64,000 nt of DNA, from assembly GCF_014195535.1 (NCBI RefSeq), contig NZ_JACIBY010000001.1, positions 310,001 to 374,000 on the forward strand, given 5' to 3'. Shown in pieces: positions 1 through 10,012 of this stretch. Position 1 is the stretch's first letter. Every line of letters begins with the position of its first letter. The stretch comes from Runella defluvii (GTDB taxonomy: Bacteria; Bacteroidota; Bacteroidia; Cytophagales; Spirosomataceae). Made by a program: the position numbers and the translations under genes. The notes under the pieces are model-generated. The model did not search any database. It saw only the letters and a list, made by a program, of their open reading frames with translations, and was not told the DNA's origin.

Positions 1-459
1 CCAACCGATGCGAAGTTTCGGGTACATACCAACGACCTCGTGGTGGAAGTACTCGGGACGGAGTTCAACGTCTCAGACCGCCGCAAAACGACCCAAGTGG
101 TGCTTCAGTCAGGAAAAGTTCAAATCAAAGCTGCCCAACAATCGGCGGTCTTGCGGCCTGGTGACATGGTGGAATTTCGGGCCGATACCCGTAGCTTGAC
201 GCAGCGCAAAGTAAGAACCGAACTGTACAGTTCGTGGCAACAAAACATCTGGATTTTGGACGGCGAAGCAATGAGCGATGTCGCCCAGCGCATCGAAGAT
301 ACCTTCGGGATTGAAGTAAGTTTTGAAAACCCTGCCCTTGCCAACGAAAAAATATCGGGAACTATTCCTTCGGGGAGTGCCGAAGAAGTACGGGACATTT
401 TGGTCGATCTTCTAAAAGCCGACTGCCAACTATCAGAGAAAAAACTAACGATTAAATAA
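1..459 (+). CDS. FecR-type anti-sigma factor (5' end cut off)
   Basis: The frame is open from base 1, so the gene starts before the window; about 152 residues remain. They show the end of a FecR domain (the VLGTEFNV strand motif near residue 17) and a C-terminal DUF4974-like region that carries the signal-sensing STN-interacting part in this family. FecR proteins sit in the inner membrane, hold an ECF sigma factor inactive and release it when the TonB-dependent receptor binds substrate. The susC-like gene starts 21 bases downstream and encodes an STN domain, so the pair fits trans-envelope signalling. The sigma factor gene should lie just left of the window. Confidence 0.9.
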   Translation, partial: PTDAKFRVHTNDLVVEVLGTEFNVSDRRKTTQVVLQSGKVQIKAAQQSAVLRPGDMVEFRADTRSLTQRKVRTELYSSWQQNIWILDGEAMSDVAQRIEDTFGIEVSFENPALANEKISGTIPSGSAEEVRDILVDLLKADCQLSEKKLTIK

Positions 460-480
460 ACCTAACTTTTGAGATAAACC

Positions 481-3400
481 ATGTACAAACCATTACTATT
501 ATCCTTTTTGGTCTGTGGGATAACAGGTTTTGTTCAAAAAGCAAATGCGCAAGTGTTTGCCGCCAATTACACAACCATTTCACAGCAAAATAAGACCCAA
601 CCCGACCGCAAAGCGTCTATTCCTTTGAAAGAAGCGCTACGCGATGCCGAAACGCGATTTGGGATTCATTTGGTGTATAAAACCGACGAAATTCCGAATC
701 GGTTGATTGCAGCCGACGCCCTCAGTGGCAAACTCGAACAGGTGTTGGAGAACCTCCTCAACCCTGCGGGTTTGACCTACAAAAAAGTGAGAAATACCTA
801 CATTATTAAAACCCAAAAAGTAAAAACTTCGGGCAAGGAAATTCTCACACCTAGCGAGCCAAGTCCAGAAGCGTTGCCCAGCACTAGAACGATTTCTAAT
901 GATTTCTCAAGTCTTCGGACGGTGCCTTCGCAACTTCAATTTCCAACCTCAGCGACCCGTGCTGTAGTGTTGGAGGATATAAAAATTGCGGGAAAAGTGG
1001 CAGAAGAAAACGGTCAAGTTTTGCCTGGTGTAAGTATTTTGCTCAAGGGCACTAACCGTGGTACAACCACCGACGTCAATGGTGGATTTCAACTCGCCGT
1101 CCCCGACGAAAAAGCGGTGTTGGTGTTTAGCTACGTGGGCTATTTACCCCAAGAGGTGGTGGTAGGTGGTCGCACGGCCCTCACTATCACGCTGGTCGCC
1201 GACACCAAGGCACTCGGTGAAGTGGTCGTCGTCGGTTACGGCGTTCAGAAAAAAACGAGCTTGACCAGTGCCGTTGCTGAGGTAAAAAGCGAACAACTAA
1301 CGCGCCGCCCCGTGTCGAACGCCAACCAAGCCTTGCAAGGGATTGCACCTGGGGTGACGATTCTTGACCGTGGTGGTTCGCCTGGCCCCAACTCTCGTGC
1401 CACGGTGCGGGTACGTGGTATCACTACGTTGAGTTCAAACGATCCGTTGTTTATCGTAGATGGAGTAGAACAACCTTTTAACACCATTAATCTCGATGAT
1501 ATTGAAAGCATTTCGGTACTAAAAGACGCCTCATCGACGGCGATTTACGGGTCGCGGGCGGCTAACGGGGTTGTGCTCGTGACAACCAAACGCGCCAAGT
1601 CGGGGAAAGCAGTGGTGGATTACAGCGGTTTTTATGCCGTTCAAAATGCCATTAATAAACCCGAAATGATGGATTTAGAGCCTTACATGCGTTTGCAAAA
1701 CGTAGCATATATCAATTCGGGCGCAGCGGCGAAGTTTAGCGAAGCCCAAATTTCAGAATACGTCAATGCCACCGACCGCCTTAAATTTCCTTTGCCCAAC
1801 ACGTGGTTTAAAACCGTGTTACGGGCAGCGCCGCAGTTTAGCCAAAACGTGTCGGTTAGCGGTGGAAATGAGTTTTTTCGCGGCCGTGTAGGGGTACGTT
1901 ACCAAAAACAAGGAGGAATTGCCCCTAATTTTGACAGCGATGTGAAAGAAATCCGCGCCAATACCGATTTTAAAGTGTCCAATCGGTTGAGCGCAAGCGT
2001 GGATATCAACTACCGCAACAACAACTGGCAAACGCCCATCAGTGAGTTCAACGTATTTAATACCATGTTTCACGGGTCGCTATGGGCTGTTCCAAAGTAT
2101 CCTGATGGTACTTACGGCGTGAGTGCTCAAGGCAATAACCCCTTGATGTACGCCGAAATCGCAGGGCTTTCACGGAACATTCAGGACTATTTGTTTGGAA
2201 GTGGAAAAGTAGAATGGGAAATCATTCCGAACTTGAAATTTAGCAGCCAATACGCCATTCGCTACACGGCAGAGCAAAACAAAAACTACACCAATGCTTA
2301 TACGGTCTTGGATTATTACAACCCATCGTTGGTCAGAAAAACCATTCCGCGCAGTAGTTTGACCGAAATCCGCAGCGTAACGCGCGAAACAACCCTCAAT
2401 AATTTGTTGGGGTACAGCAATACGTTTGGTCAACACGAAGTAAAAGCATTGGTAGGGTATTCAGAAATTCAGAACAAATACAACACCATCAATGCTTATC
2501 GGGAGGATTTTTATAACAACGATGTGCAGTCGATTGGCGCAGGTTCTGACAACAACAAAAACAGCGGTGGCGTAGATTCTCAGTGGGGACTTCGCTCGTT
2601 TTTTGGACGGGTAAACTACGCTTTGGCCGACAAGTATTTGTTTGAAGCCAATGCGCGCTACGACGGCTCATCGCGTTTTACGGGTGACAAAGTGTATAGC
2701 TTCTTCCCGTCGTTTTCGGCAGGCTGGCGTTTATCAGAGGAGAAGTTCTTTGAGCCACTCCGCGCCGTGGTGGGTGAGTTGAAAGTGCGTGGTTCGTGGG
2801 GAAGAACTGGAAACCAAGCAGTAGGCTTGTACAGCTATTTCCAAACCCTTAACTCTTCTACCTATACGTTTGGCGGCTCGGTGGTGCAAGGCTACGTTCA
2901 ATCCAACTTGGCCAACCCGAACTTGACGTGGGAAACCACCGCCCAAACCGACATTGGGTTGGATGCGCAGCTTTGGAACAATCGTTTGAGCTTTACCTTT
3001 GATTATTACGACAAATTGACCGACGGTATTTTGCTAAACCTACCCATTCCAACAACCGTAGGTTTGAATGCCCCTCCGCAAAACGCAGGAAAAGTGGGGA
3101 ACAAAGGAATTGAATTGGGCTTGACGTACCGCAACAAAACCAAGAGTGGTTTCTCGTACGAAATCGGCGGAAACTTTGCCCAAAACAACAATAAAGTGAT
3201 TGATTTGGCCAAAACCGGGCCTTACATCTCAGGCACGGACATTGACCCGCGCTACATCATCAAAGAGGGTTTGCCGTACAATGCCCACTGGGGATACAAA
3301 ACCGATGGGTTGTTCCAAACGGCCGACGAAATCAAAGCCTATCCTACGTTGGTGCCTAACATGAAACCTGGCGATGTGAAGTACGTGGATTTGAACAACG

Positions 3401-3924
3401 ACGGAAAAATCAATAGCGATGACATGACGTTTATTGGTCTAACGTTCCCGCGTTACACCTTTGGACTAAACACCAATTTTAGCTACAAAAACTTTACGCT
3501 CTTTACCCAGTGGCAAGGTGCGGCGGATGTGGACACGCGTTTGTCGGGGGCATTGGCCGAAATGGGTAACTACGAAGGTTTTACGCACAAAATTTATACC
3601 GATAACTACTGGACGCCCGAGCGCCCCAATGCGCGTTTCCCTCGTCCTGTAAAATTGGATTTGCGCAACGTATCCACGTCTGACCGTATGATTATCGACG
3701 GGTCGTACTTCCGCATGAAAACCATTCAATTGTCTTACAGCTTGCCAAAAGGCTTGCTGGAGCGTATCAAAGCGGGGCGGGCTACGGTCTATGTGAGCGG
3801 TACCAACTTGCTTACGTTCTCGAAGTTGAATGAATGGAACCTCGACCCCGAAGCAGAATCAGGACGCGCGACCTATTATCCTCAAACGTCGCTGACCACG
3901 GTTGGTCTTAATGTACAATTTTAA
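481..3924 (+). CDS. SusC/RagA-type TonB-dependent outer-membrane transporter
   Basis: 1147 residues, the usual size for a SusC protein with an extra signalling domain. A signal peptide ends at ANAQ (residues 21-24). An STN domain follows at about 46-110, a long linker to 165, a carboxypeptidase-regulatory-like domain at about 168-240, the VVVVGYG motif at 248-254, then the TonB plug and a 22-strand barrel ending in VGLNVQF. SusC imports oligosaccharides or peptides across the outer membrane with a SusD lid, powered by TonB-ExbBD. The STN domain and the preceding FecR gene indicate substrate-induced control through an ECF sigma factor. susD follows after 22 bases. Confidence 0.96.
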   Translation: MYKPLLLSFLVCGITGFVQKANAQVFAANYTTISQQNKTQPDRKASIPLKEALRDAETRFGIHLVYKTDEIPNRLIAADALSGKLEQVLENLLNPAGLTYKKVRNTYIIKTQKVKTSGKEILTPSEPSPEALPSTRTISNDFSSLRTVPSQLQFPTSATRAVVLEDIKIAGKVAEENGQVLPGVSILLKGTNRGTTTDVNGGFQLAVPDEKAVLVFSYVGYLPQEVVVGGRTALTITLVADTKALGEVVVVGYGVQKKTSLTSAVAEVKSEQLTRRPVSNANQALQGIAPGVTILDRGGSPGPNSRATVRVRGITTLSSNDPLFIVDGVEQPFNTINLDDIESISVLKDASSTAIYGSRAANGVVLVTTKRAKSGKAVVDYSGFYAVQNAINKPEMMDLEPYMRLQNVAYINSGAAAKFSEAQISEYVNATDRLKFPLPNTWFKTVLRAAPQFSQNVSVSGGNEFFRGRVGVRYQKQGGIAPNFDSDVKEIRANTDFKVSNRLSASVDINYRNNNWQTPISEFNVFNTMFHGSLWAVPKYPDGTYGVSAQGNNPLMYAEIAGLSRNIQDYLFGSGKVEWEIIPNLKFSSQYAIRYTAEQNKNYTNAYTVLDYYNPSLVRKTIPRSSLTEIRSVTRETTLNNLLGYSNTFGQHEVKALVGYSEIQNKYNTINAYREDFYNNDVQSIGAGSDNNKNSGGVDSQWGLRSFFGRVNYALADKYLFEANARYDGSSRFTGDKVYSFFPSFSAGWRLSEEKFFEPLRAVVGELKVRGSWGRTGNQAVGLYSYFQTLNSSTYTFGGSVVQGYVQSNLANPNLTWETTAQTDIGLDAQLWNNRLSFTFDYYDKLTDGILLNLPIPTTVGLNAPPQNAGKVGNKGIELGLTYRNKTKSGFSYEIGGNFAQNNNKVIDLAKTGPYISGTDIDPRYIIKEGLPYNAHWGYKTDGLFQTADEIKAYPTLVPNMKPGDVKYVDLNNDGKINSDDMTFIGLTFPRYTFGLNTNFSYKNFTLFTQWQGAADVDTRLSGALAEMGNYEGFTHKIYTDNYWTPERPNARFPRPVKLDLRNVSTSDRMIIDGSYFRMKTIQLSYSLPKGLLERIKAGRATVYVSGTNLLTFSKLNEWNLDPEAESGRATYYPQTSLTTVGLNVQF

Positions 3925-3946
3925 CCTTTAAGAAAAGCTTAAAACA

Positions 3947-5518
3947 ATGAAAATCAGATATATTTTCCCTCTTGTCGTAGGCTTAGGTGTATTGTCGGGT
4001 TGCGAACAAAACCTGCTTGACACCGTGCCCAACGACCGTATTTCTTCGGATATTTTCTGGAAAACCGAAAGAGACGCGATTCTTGCCTCAAACGGTCTCT
4101 ATCCTGCTTTGGACGGGGTCAACATCTTTGCCATTGAAGGCGTCACGGATATTTCGCACGTCAACCAAGTATTTCAAGTAGAGTCTAACATTGAAAAAGG
4201 CATTCACGATGCGCTCAATTCGCGTCCTCAAACCGAATGGACGTCGGCTTACCGTGGGATTCGCCTAGCCAACGATTTTTTGGCCAACATTGATAAAGTC
4301 CAAACGACCAACACCGCCCTTATTGCCCGCCTCAAAGGAGAAGCACGTACGCTTAGAGCGTATCAATATACCAAGCTCGTGGGGCTTTTTGGAGATGTAC
4401 CTTTGGTAACGACGACCATCGGTATTGAAGAAGGACGGACGCTCAAGCGGGCATCCTCGGCCCAAATTTGGGATTTTGTGCTCAAAGAACTTACCGAAGC
4501 GGCCAACGATTTACCCGCAGCCCAAACCGACAAAGGGCGTATCACTAAAGGGGCAGCCTTGGCCTTGAAAGCACGGGCTGCGCTCTGGGCGGGGCGTTAC
4601 CAAGAAGCGGCGGATGCGGCCAAAGCGGTGATTGATTCAAAAACGTACGCCTTGTATTCGAGTTATGCCAACCTTTTCTCGTACGCAGCCGAAAACAATT
4701 CAGAAGTGATTTTGGACAAACAGTTTATTAAGGATACCTATTCCAACAACGTGTTTGCGAGCATGGGGCCGTATAGCCAACGTACGGCCAACAATACCTA
4801 CGTGCCTACCAAAGCGCTGGTGGATGCGTATCCGATGGCCAATGGCAAGGACATTACCGACCCTACCAGCGGTTTTGATCCTAAAAATCCGTATGCCAAC
4901 CGCGACCCGCGTTTGAGGGCCTCGATTTTTGTACAAGGCGACGATTTGCCCGATGGGAAGAAATTTGACCCGCGTCCAACAAGCGGAACGGCCGATGCCA
5001 TTGGCAATACATACCTAGCCACTTCGACGGGTTTTGTGTTGAAAAAATACATCAACAAAGAAGACTTAACCACGGGTGGAAACTGCGGAATCAACATCGT
5101 TTTGTTGCGGTATGCCGAAGTTTTACTTACGTATGCCGAAGCAAAAATTGAACTTAATCAGATAGATGCCACCGTTTACGACGCCATTAACCAAATTCGT
5201 CAGCGTGCCGATGTGAAATTGCCTGCTTTGGCGACGGGGCTATCGCAAGCACAGTTGCGCGATGTCGTCCGTAAAGAGCGCTTGCTTGAATTGGCGTTTG
5301 AAGGACTTCGTTTGTTTGACATTCGCCGCTGGAAAACCGCCGAAAAAACAATGGTAGGAGATGTTTATGGAATGACGTACGCAGACGGTGCCGATTTGAA
5401 AACCATTCAGATTGCCTCATTTACCCGCGTTTTTGACCCTGCCAAACACTACCTCTGGCCTATTCCACAGAAAGAACGCGAACTCAACCCCGAGCTTACC
5501 CAAAATTCGGGCTGGTAA
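3947..5518 (+). CDS. SusD/RagB-type surface glycan-binding lipoprotein
   Basis: 523 residues with a lipobox LSGC (acylated Cys19), so the protein is anchored in the outer membrane. The helical SusD fold is recognisable from the N-terminal segment around ISSDIFWKTERDA, the TPR-like core (repeated ALKARAALWAG and YRGIRLANDFL helices) and the C-terminal RKERLLELAFEGLRLFDIRRW block, all typical of RagB/SusD. It forms the lid of the adjacent SusC channel and binds the ligand. Which glycan cannot be read from the sequence, but two sulfatases downstream point to a sulfated one. Confidence 0.95.
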   Translation: MKIRYIFPLVVGLGVLSGCEQNLLDTVPNDRISSDIFWKTERDAILASNGLYPALDGVNIFAIEGVTDISHVNQVFQVESNIEKGIHDALNSRPQTEWTSAYRGIRLANDFLANIDKVQTTNTALIARLKGEARTLRAYQYTKLVGLFGDVPLVTTTIGIEEGRTLKRASSAQIWDFVLKELTEAANDLPAAQTDKGRITKGAALALKARAALWAGRYQEAADAAKAVIDSKTYALYSSYANLFSYAAENNSEVILDKQFIKDTYSNNVFASMGPYSQRTANNTYVPTKALVDAYPMANGKDITDPTSGFDPKNPYANRDPRLRASIFVQGDDLPDGKKFDPRPTSGTADAIGNTYLATSTGFVLKKYINKEDLTTGGNCGINIVLLRYAEVLLTYAEAKIELNQIDATVYDAINQIRQRADVKLPALATGLSQAQLRDVVRKERLLELAFEGLRLFDIRRWKTAEKTMVGDVYGMTYADGADLKTIQIASFTRVFDPAKHYLWPIPQKERELNPELTQNSGW

Positions 5519-5573
5519 TTTGACCTGACACATCAGTAGTATCCAACTCCATTTCTATTTTAAAACAAACAAT

Positions 5574-5607
5574 CAGCGGTAGGACGTCAAGTGCGTTCCT
5601 ACCGCTG
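5574..5607 (+). terminator. Hairpin between susD and the first sulfatase
   Basis: Perfect 11-bp arms CAGCGGTAGGA (5574-5584) and TCCTACCGCTG (5597-5607) with a 12-base loop, followed only by GGTTTAA. It lies 23 bases before the sulfatase start. Such a stem could terminate part of the transcripts or protect the susCD message from 3' decay, giving more transporter than enzyme. The weak U-tract argues against full termination. Confidence 0.5.
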
Positions 5608-5629
5608 GTTTAATCAACCGAAGCAGAAT

Positions 5630-7105
5630 ATGAAACGAGTACTTTTGTTGCTTTTCCTTTGTTGGGGAACAATGGCATTGGCCCAAAAATCGACCTCAAA
5701 ACCCAACGTCATCTATATCTTTGCCGACGACCTTGGCTACGGTGAAGTAGGTGTGTATGGGCAAAAGAAAATCAAAACCCCCAACCTCGACCGACTGGCG
5801 GCGGGCGGAATGCGTTTTACGCAGCATTATTCGTCGGCGCCTGTGTGTGCGCCTTCGCGCTGCGGATTGATGACAGGCCGCCACACAGGCCATACCTACA
5901 TTCGCGGAAATTACGAACTCGGTGGTTTTGAGGACGAAAAAGAGGGTGGACAAATGCCGTTGAACGAAGGTGCATTTACCATTGGGCATTTGTTCCAAAA
6001 ATCGGGCTACAAAACGGGCGCGGTTGGAAAATGGGGAATGGGGATGGCCAATACCACAGGAAACCCCAATCAACAAGGCTTTGACTTCTTCTACGGGTTG
6101 CTTTGCCAAAAACAATCGCACAATTTTTATCCTACCCACTTGTGGAAAAATGGGGAAAAAGTGGCATTAAATAACCCCTACATCAAAGTCCATCGCCCCA
6201 TGCCTGAGGGGGACGAAAACTACGAATATTACGTAGGGAAAGACTACGCCATCGACAAAATGACGGAAGAGGCAACGGGCTTTATCAATGATAACAAAAG
6301 CCGTCCTTTCTTCCTGTATTTGCCTTATACCTTGCCTCACTTGTCGCTGCAAGCACCCGCGGAGGCGGTCAAAGAGTACATCGGGAAGTTTGACGAAAAG
6401 CCCTACCGTGGCCAAACGGGCTATGCTTCCACGCGGTATCCGTACTCGACCTACGCGGCCATGATTTCGTATTTGGACAAGCAAGTAGGGCAGATTTGGG
6501 AGTTGGTGAAAAAACTCGGGATAGAAGACAACACGATCATTATGTTTTCGAGCGACAACGGGGCGACGTTTGTGAAGCACGTGGACGCGGCGTTTTTTGA
6601 AAGTGCGGGGCCGTTTCGTGGGCTAAAAATGGACGTATATGAGGGCGGAATCCGAGTACCAATGATTGCGTATTGGAAAGGAAAAATCAAGCCTGGACAA
6701 GTCACTGACCACGTTTCGACGCAGTACGATGTGCTGGCAACTTGTGCCGATTTGTTGGGAACCAAACCCGCCCTTCCGACCGACGGAGTTTCGTTTTTGC
6801 CCACTCTTTTGGGAAAATCCACGCAGGTTCAACACCCTTATTTGTATTTTGAATACCCCGAAAATGGCGGGCAGCTGGCAATTCGGAAAGGAGATTGGAA
6901 GGGTGTAAAACGAAACGTAAAAGCAAACCGCAACGGCGCATGGGAGATTTATAACTTAAAAGCCGACATTGGCGAACGGAACAACGTGGCCGCTGCTCAC
7001 CCCGAGTTGGCCAAGGAGTTTGACGAAATCGTACAGCGCGAACACCGCCCCGCGCACGTTCACGAATGGGAGTTTGTGGATCCAAAATTTGAAGTGAAGA
7101 AGTAG
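5630..7105 (+). CDS. Secreted sulfatase (arylsulfatase family)
   Basis: The start is placed at ATG 5630, because MKRVLLLLFLCWGTMALAQ from there is a clean signal peptide; an upstream GTG at 5591 would lie inside the intergenic hairpin. The mature enzyme is about 470 residues. Key features are the metal-binding FADDLGYG near residue 31, the sulfatase signature CAPSR at 73-77 whose Cys73 is converted to formylglycine by a maturase, and VGKWGMG and FSSDNGA further on. It removes sulfate esters from a glycan in the periplasm or outside the cell. The maturase gene is not in this window. It probably belongs to the susCD operon. Confidence 0.93.
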   Translation: MKRVLLLLFLCWGTMALAQKSTSKPNVIYIFADDLGYGEVGVYGQKKIKTPNLDRLAAGGMRFTQHYSSAPVCAPSRCGLMTGRHTGHTYIRGNYELGGFEDEKEGGQMPLNEGAFTIGHLFQKSGYKTGAVGKWGMGMANTTGNPNQQGFDFFYGLLCQKQSHNFYPTHLWKNGEKVALNNPYIKVHRPMPEGDENYEYYVGKDYAIDKMTEEATGFINDNKSRPFFLYLPYTLPHLSLQAPAEAVKEYIGKFDEKPYRGQTGYASTRYPYSTYAAMISYLDKQVGQIWELVKKLGIEDNTIIMFSSDNGATFVKHVDAAFFESAGPFRGLKMDVYEGGIRVPMIAYWKGKIKPGQVTDHVSTQYDVLATCADLLGTKPALPTDGVSFLPTLLGKSTQVQHPYLYFEYPENGGQLAIRKGDWKGVKRNVKANRNGAWEIYNLKADIGERNNVAAAHPELAKEFDEIVQREHRPAHVHEWEFVDPKFEVKK

Positions 7106-7170
7106 TGAATAGTAGTTACGTTCACTTTTGAGTAGTCGCATAATTGTTTGATATACTGTGATTTGTAATT

Positions 7171-7198
7171 AACGGTTAACAAATAACGATTAACAGAT
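7171..7198. repeat. Two 14-bp tandem copies before the second sulfatase
   Basis: AACGGTTAACAAAT (7171-7184) is followed directly by AACGATTAACAGAT (7185-7198), two mismatches apart. A small hairpin AGTGG-CTTG-CCACT (7203-7216) follows just before the start codon. The pair could be an operator or a replication slip; nothing distinguishes these. Confidence 0.35.
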
Positions 7199-7222
7199 AA
7201 CAGTGGCTTGCCACTTAAAATT

Positions 7223-8695
7223 ATGAAAAAGCTTTCAACTGTTTTTTTTGCAATGTGTGCCTTGGTCGGCATTTCGGCCTTTACCATTTTTTCGACCGAA
7301 CAAGCCCCCAAAGCCACTTCGCCCAACATCATTTTGATTTTTATGGATGACTTGGGCTACGGCGATTTGAGTTGTTATGGGGCGCTGCAATACCGTACGC
7401 CTCAGCTCGACAAACTGGCGGGAGAAGGGGTGCGCTTTACCAATTTTTTGGCAGCCCAAGCGGTATGTAGCGCTTCGCGGGCAGCGTTGCTGACGGGCTG
7501 TTACCCCAACCGCGTTGGCATTTCGGGAGCGTTGTTTCCCAATGCTAAAGTGGGATTAAACCCCGACGAAACGACGATTGCCGAGTTGTTGAAAGAAAAA
7601 GGCTACGCCACGGGCATGTTTGGAAAATGGCATTTGGGCGATAAACCTGAGTTTTTACCAACCAAACAAGGCTTTGATGAGTACGTTGGTTTGCCTTACT
7701 CCAACGATATGTGGGCGGTTCATTACGACGGAAAACCGATTACCAACGAGTCTGACAACCGCAAAAAGAGTTTTCCATATTTGCCTTTGTTGAGCAACAA
7801 CGACACGATTCAAGAAATCAAAACCCTCGATGACCAAGCCAAACTGACGGGGATTTATACCGAACGGGCGGTGAATTTTATTAAAAAGCACAAAAAAGGG
7901 CCGTTTTTTGTCTATTTGCCGCATTCGATGCCCCACGTACCGATTGCGGCGTCGGCGAAGTTTAAGGGCAAAAGTAACCAAGGAACTTACGGTGACGTGC
8001 TGCTCGAAATCGACTGGTCGGTAGGGGAAATCATGAAAGCCTTGAAAGAAAATGGGTTGGATAAAAATACAATGGTGATTTTTACGAGCGACAACGGCCC
8101 TTGGCTCAACTACGGAAACCACGCAGGCTCATCGGGCGGCTTGCGCGAAGGAAAAGGCAATAGTTTTGAAGGCGGCCAGCGCGTTCCTTGCATCGTTCGC
8201 TGGAAAGGTGTCACGCCCGAAGGAGTCGTTTGTAACAAACTTACTTCGACGATTGATTTGCTGCCTACCATCGCCAACATCTGCGGGGCAAAACTCCCTA
8301 CCAAAAAGATTGATGGGGTGGATATTTTACCCCTGCTCAAAGGCAACATGGACGCCACGCCTCGGAAGTATTTTTACTACTATTATCGTCGCAACAACCT
8401 AGAAGCCGTGCGTCGCGATGACTGGAAACTCGTATTGCCGCACGAAGGTCGCACCTACGAAGGGCAACAGCCAGGCAACGACGGTTTCCCAGGAAAAGCC
8501 CCCGAAAATCACCCGTTTCCGTTGGCATTGTACGACCTTCGCCGCGACCCGTCGGAGCGCTATGACGTGAAAGAGCTTTATCCTGAGATTGTGACGGAGC
8601 TTCAAAAAGTAGCCGATGAAGCCCGCGACGACTTAGGCGATGACCTCACCAAACGCGAAGGTAAGAATGTACGGCCTAGCGGCAGGGTGAAGTAA
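7223..8695 (+). CDS. Second secreted sulfatase (arylsulfatase family)
   Basis: The start is placed at ATG 7223 (MKKLSTVFFAMCALVGISAF...), giving 490 residues with an N-terminal signal sequence. The metal site FMDDLGYGD is at about 40, the signature CSASR at 82-86 (Cys82 is the formylglycine precursor), GKWHLG near 140 and TSDNGP further on. The Ala in CxAxR is an accepted variant of CxPxR. The sequence differs clearly from the neighbour upstream, so the two probably cut different sulfate positions of one polymer rather than being recent copies. Confidence 0.93.
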   Translation: MKKLSTVFFAMCALVGISAFTIFSTEQAPKATSPNIILIFMDDLGYGDLSCYGALQYRTPQLDKLAGEGVRFTNFLAAQAVCSASRAALLTGCYPNRVGISGALFPNAKVGLNPDETTIAELLKEKGYATGMFGKWHLGDKPEFLPTKQGFDEYVGLPYSNDMWAVHYDGKPITNESDNRKKSFPYLPLLSNNDTIQEIKTLDDQAKLTGIYTERAVNFIKKHKKGPFFVYLPHSMPHVPIAASAKFKGKSNQGTYGDVLLEIDWSVGEIMKALKENGLDKNTMVIFTSDNGPWLNYGNHAGSSGGLREGKGNSFEGGQRVPCIVRWKGVTPEGVVCNKLTSTIDLLPTIANICGAKLPTKKIDGVDILPLLKGNMDATPRKYFYYYYRRNNLEAVRRDDWKLVLPHEGRTYEGQQPGNDGFPGKAPENHPFPLALYDLRRDPSERYDVKELYPEIVTELQKVADEARDDLGDDLTKREGKNVRPSGRVK

Positions 8696-8709
8696 CAATA
8701 GTACGTCTA

Positions 8710-8763
8710 ATGTCCTGTGTGCACCCTCCATTACGAATAAATAGATGGGCAAACACAGGACAT
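8710..8763. terminator. Bidirectional terminator-like hairpin
   Basis: Arms ATGTCCTGTGT (8710-8720) and ACACAGGACAT (8753-8763) enclose a 32-base loop, followed by TTTATTAATTTTT on the plus strand. It stands between the convergent sulfatase and TPR-membrane genes, the expected place for a shared terminator. Confidence 0.6.
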
Positions 8764-8767
8764 TTTA

Positions 8768-9982
8768 TTAATTTTTATTTAATGCAAATACCCAAGTACT
8801 TAGCGCAGACCCCACAACAAAACACTGCCACGCCATATCAAAAACACGAAGGTTATCAATCGCCCACGCACCAATTGCGATTATCCCCAAAGCAGGCAAG
8901 CCAAAGCCTAAAGCTTTTACCCAACCAATCTTAAATCTTTCTTCTGACGCAATCATCCCAGTAATTGGTAGAGAAGCAAAAACCCCAAAGAGTCCCAATA
9001 TATAAATAGTGTCGATAGATTTTATAATTAAGCCTGTTATTAGCCCAATGATGGAAACGGCAATAAAAAAACTAACCGCGATTGCCCCATTTTTTTGTAG
9101 GTTACTCAACAAGTATTTTCCATCTTTGTCAAACAATAAGACAAAGTTGGCCAAAGGGGTAATTAACCAAGATGCTATGACAAGAATAGTAACAATAGTA
9201 CTAAATGGCTCTGGAAGAATGCGTTGAGAAAGAAAAATAACTAAAATCACAACCCACTGCATCACAGATTGTTGTTTGCTTATCCAAAAAGCATAATTCA
9301 AAAAAGCTCGATATATCGGATTACGCCCCTTGATGGCTTCTTTCATTCCTTCTTGCGCATAGAATTGAGATGGATTAAGTCGCAGAGCTTCTCTAAAGTG
9401 TTTGATAGCTTCCTCAGGTTCATTATTTTCAAGTTGAGTCCATCCAATATTGGCATGAGTGTACGAATCGTGCGGGTCGGCATGAAGAGCATCATTGATG
9501 CTATCATATAGTTCCTCTTTACGATTAAGTTTTGTCAAGCAAAGCGTACGGTGATTGAGCGAAGTAGTGTGCTCTGGATCTATGGCTAACCCTTTATTTG
9601 CATATTCCAAGGCTTTTTCCCACTCTTTTTTATCAATATAAAGCGCCGACAAAAAAGCCCAATAAGCGGCCTCGTGAGGATTAAGCTGAATGGCGTGCCA
9701 AATAGCAGCTTCCGAATCTTTAGCTTTTTTAAATCGATCAAGTATGATTGCATGGTAGTAGTGAGTCACCGAGTTGCTGGGGGCTACTTGAACTAATCCT
9801 TGCCAATACTCCTGTGCTTTATCATTATTTTCTACTTGAATAAAACAATGGACAATCATGTACAATGCGTCTACATTGTCAGGGTCGGTTGAAAGAACAA
9901 TTAAAAGCTCTTCGATGGCTTGCTCTTGACGATTGACTTCCAAAAGCTGACGAGCTCGTTGGAGATGGATTTCTGTTATCAT
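8768..9982 (-). CDS. TPR protein with C-terminal multi-pass membrane domain
   Basis: 404 residues. Residues 1-230 are consecutive tetratricopeptide repeats (for example EAAYWAFLSALYIDKKEW and EPEEAIKHFREALRLNPSQF). From about 239 there are five or six hydrophobic segments, ending with one near 385-400. No signal peptide, so the repeats should face the cytoplasm. Last gene of a three-gene operon with a TPR-AAA+ ATPase and another TPR protein, 30 bases after the previous gene. The role is unknown; a membrane anchor or scaffold for the ATPase is an inference from the order. Its base composition is more AT-rich than the sulfatase genes next door. Confidence 0.8.
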   Translation of the reverse strand: MITEIHLQRARQLLEVNRQEQAIEELLIVLSTDPDNVDALYMIVHCFIQVENNDKAQEYWQGLVQVAPSNSVTHYYHAIILDRFKKAKDSEAAIWHAIQLNPHEAAYWAFLSALYIDKKEWEKALEYANKGLAIDPEHTTSLNHRTLCLTKLNRKEELYDSINDALHADPHDSYTHANIGWTQLENNEPEEAIKHFREALRLNPSQFYAQEGMKEAIKGRNPIYRAFLNYAFWISKQQSVMQWVVILVIFLSQRILPEPFSTIVTILVIASWLITPLANFVLLFDKDGKYLLSNLQKNGAIAVSFFIAVSIIGLITGLIIKSIDTIYILGLFGVFASLPITGMIASEERFKIGWVKALGFGLPALGIIAIGAWAIDNLRVFDMAWQCFVVGSALSTWVFALNKN

Positions 9983-10012
9983 AAGGTTAAATTACAACTT
10001 CAAAGTTTTAGA

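Noticed and set aside
5696-6139. 147-codon frame on the minus strand
   Set aside because: Shadow of the first sulfatase, opposite its active-site region.
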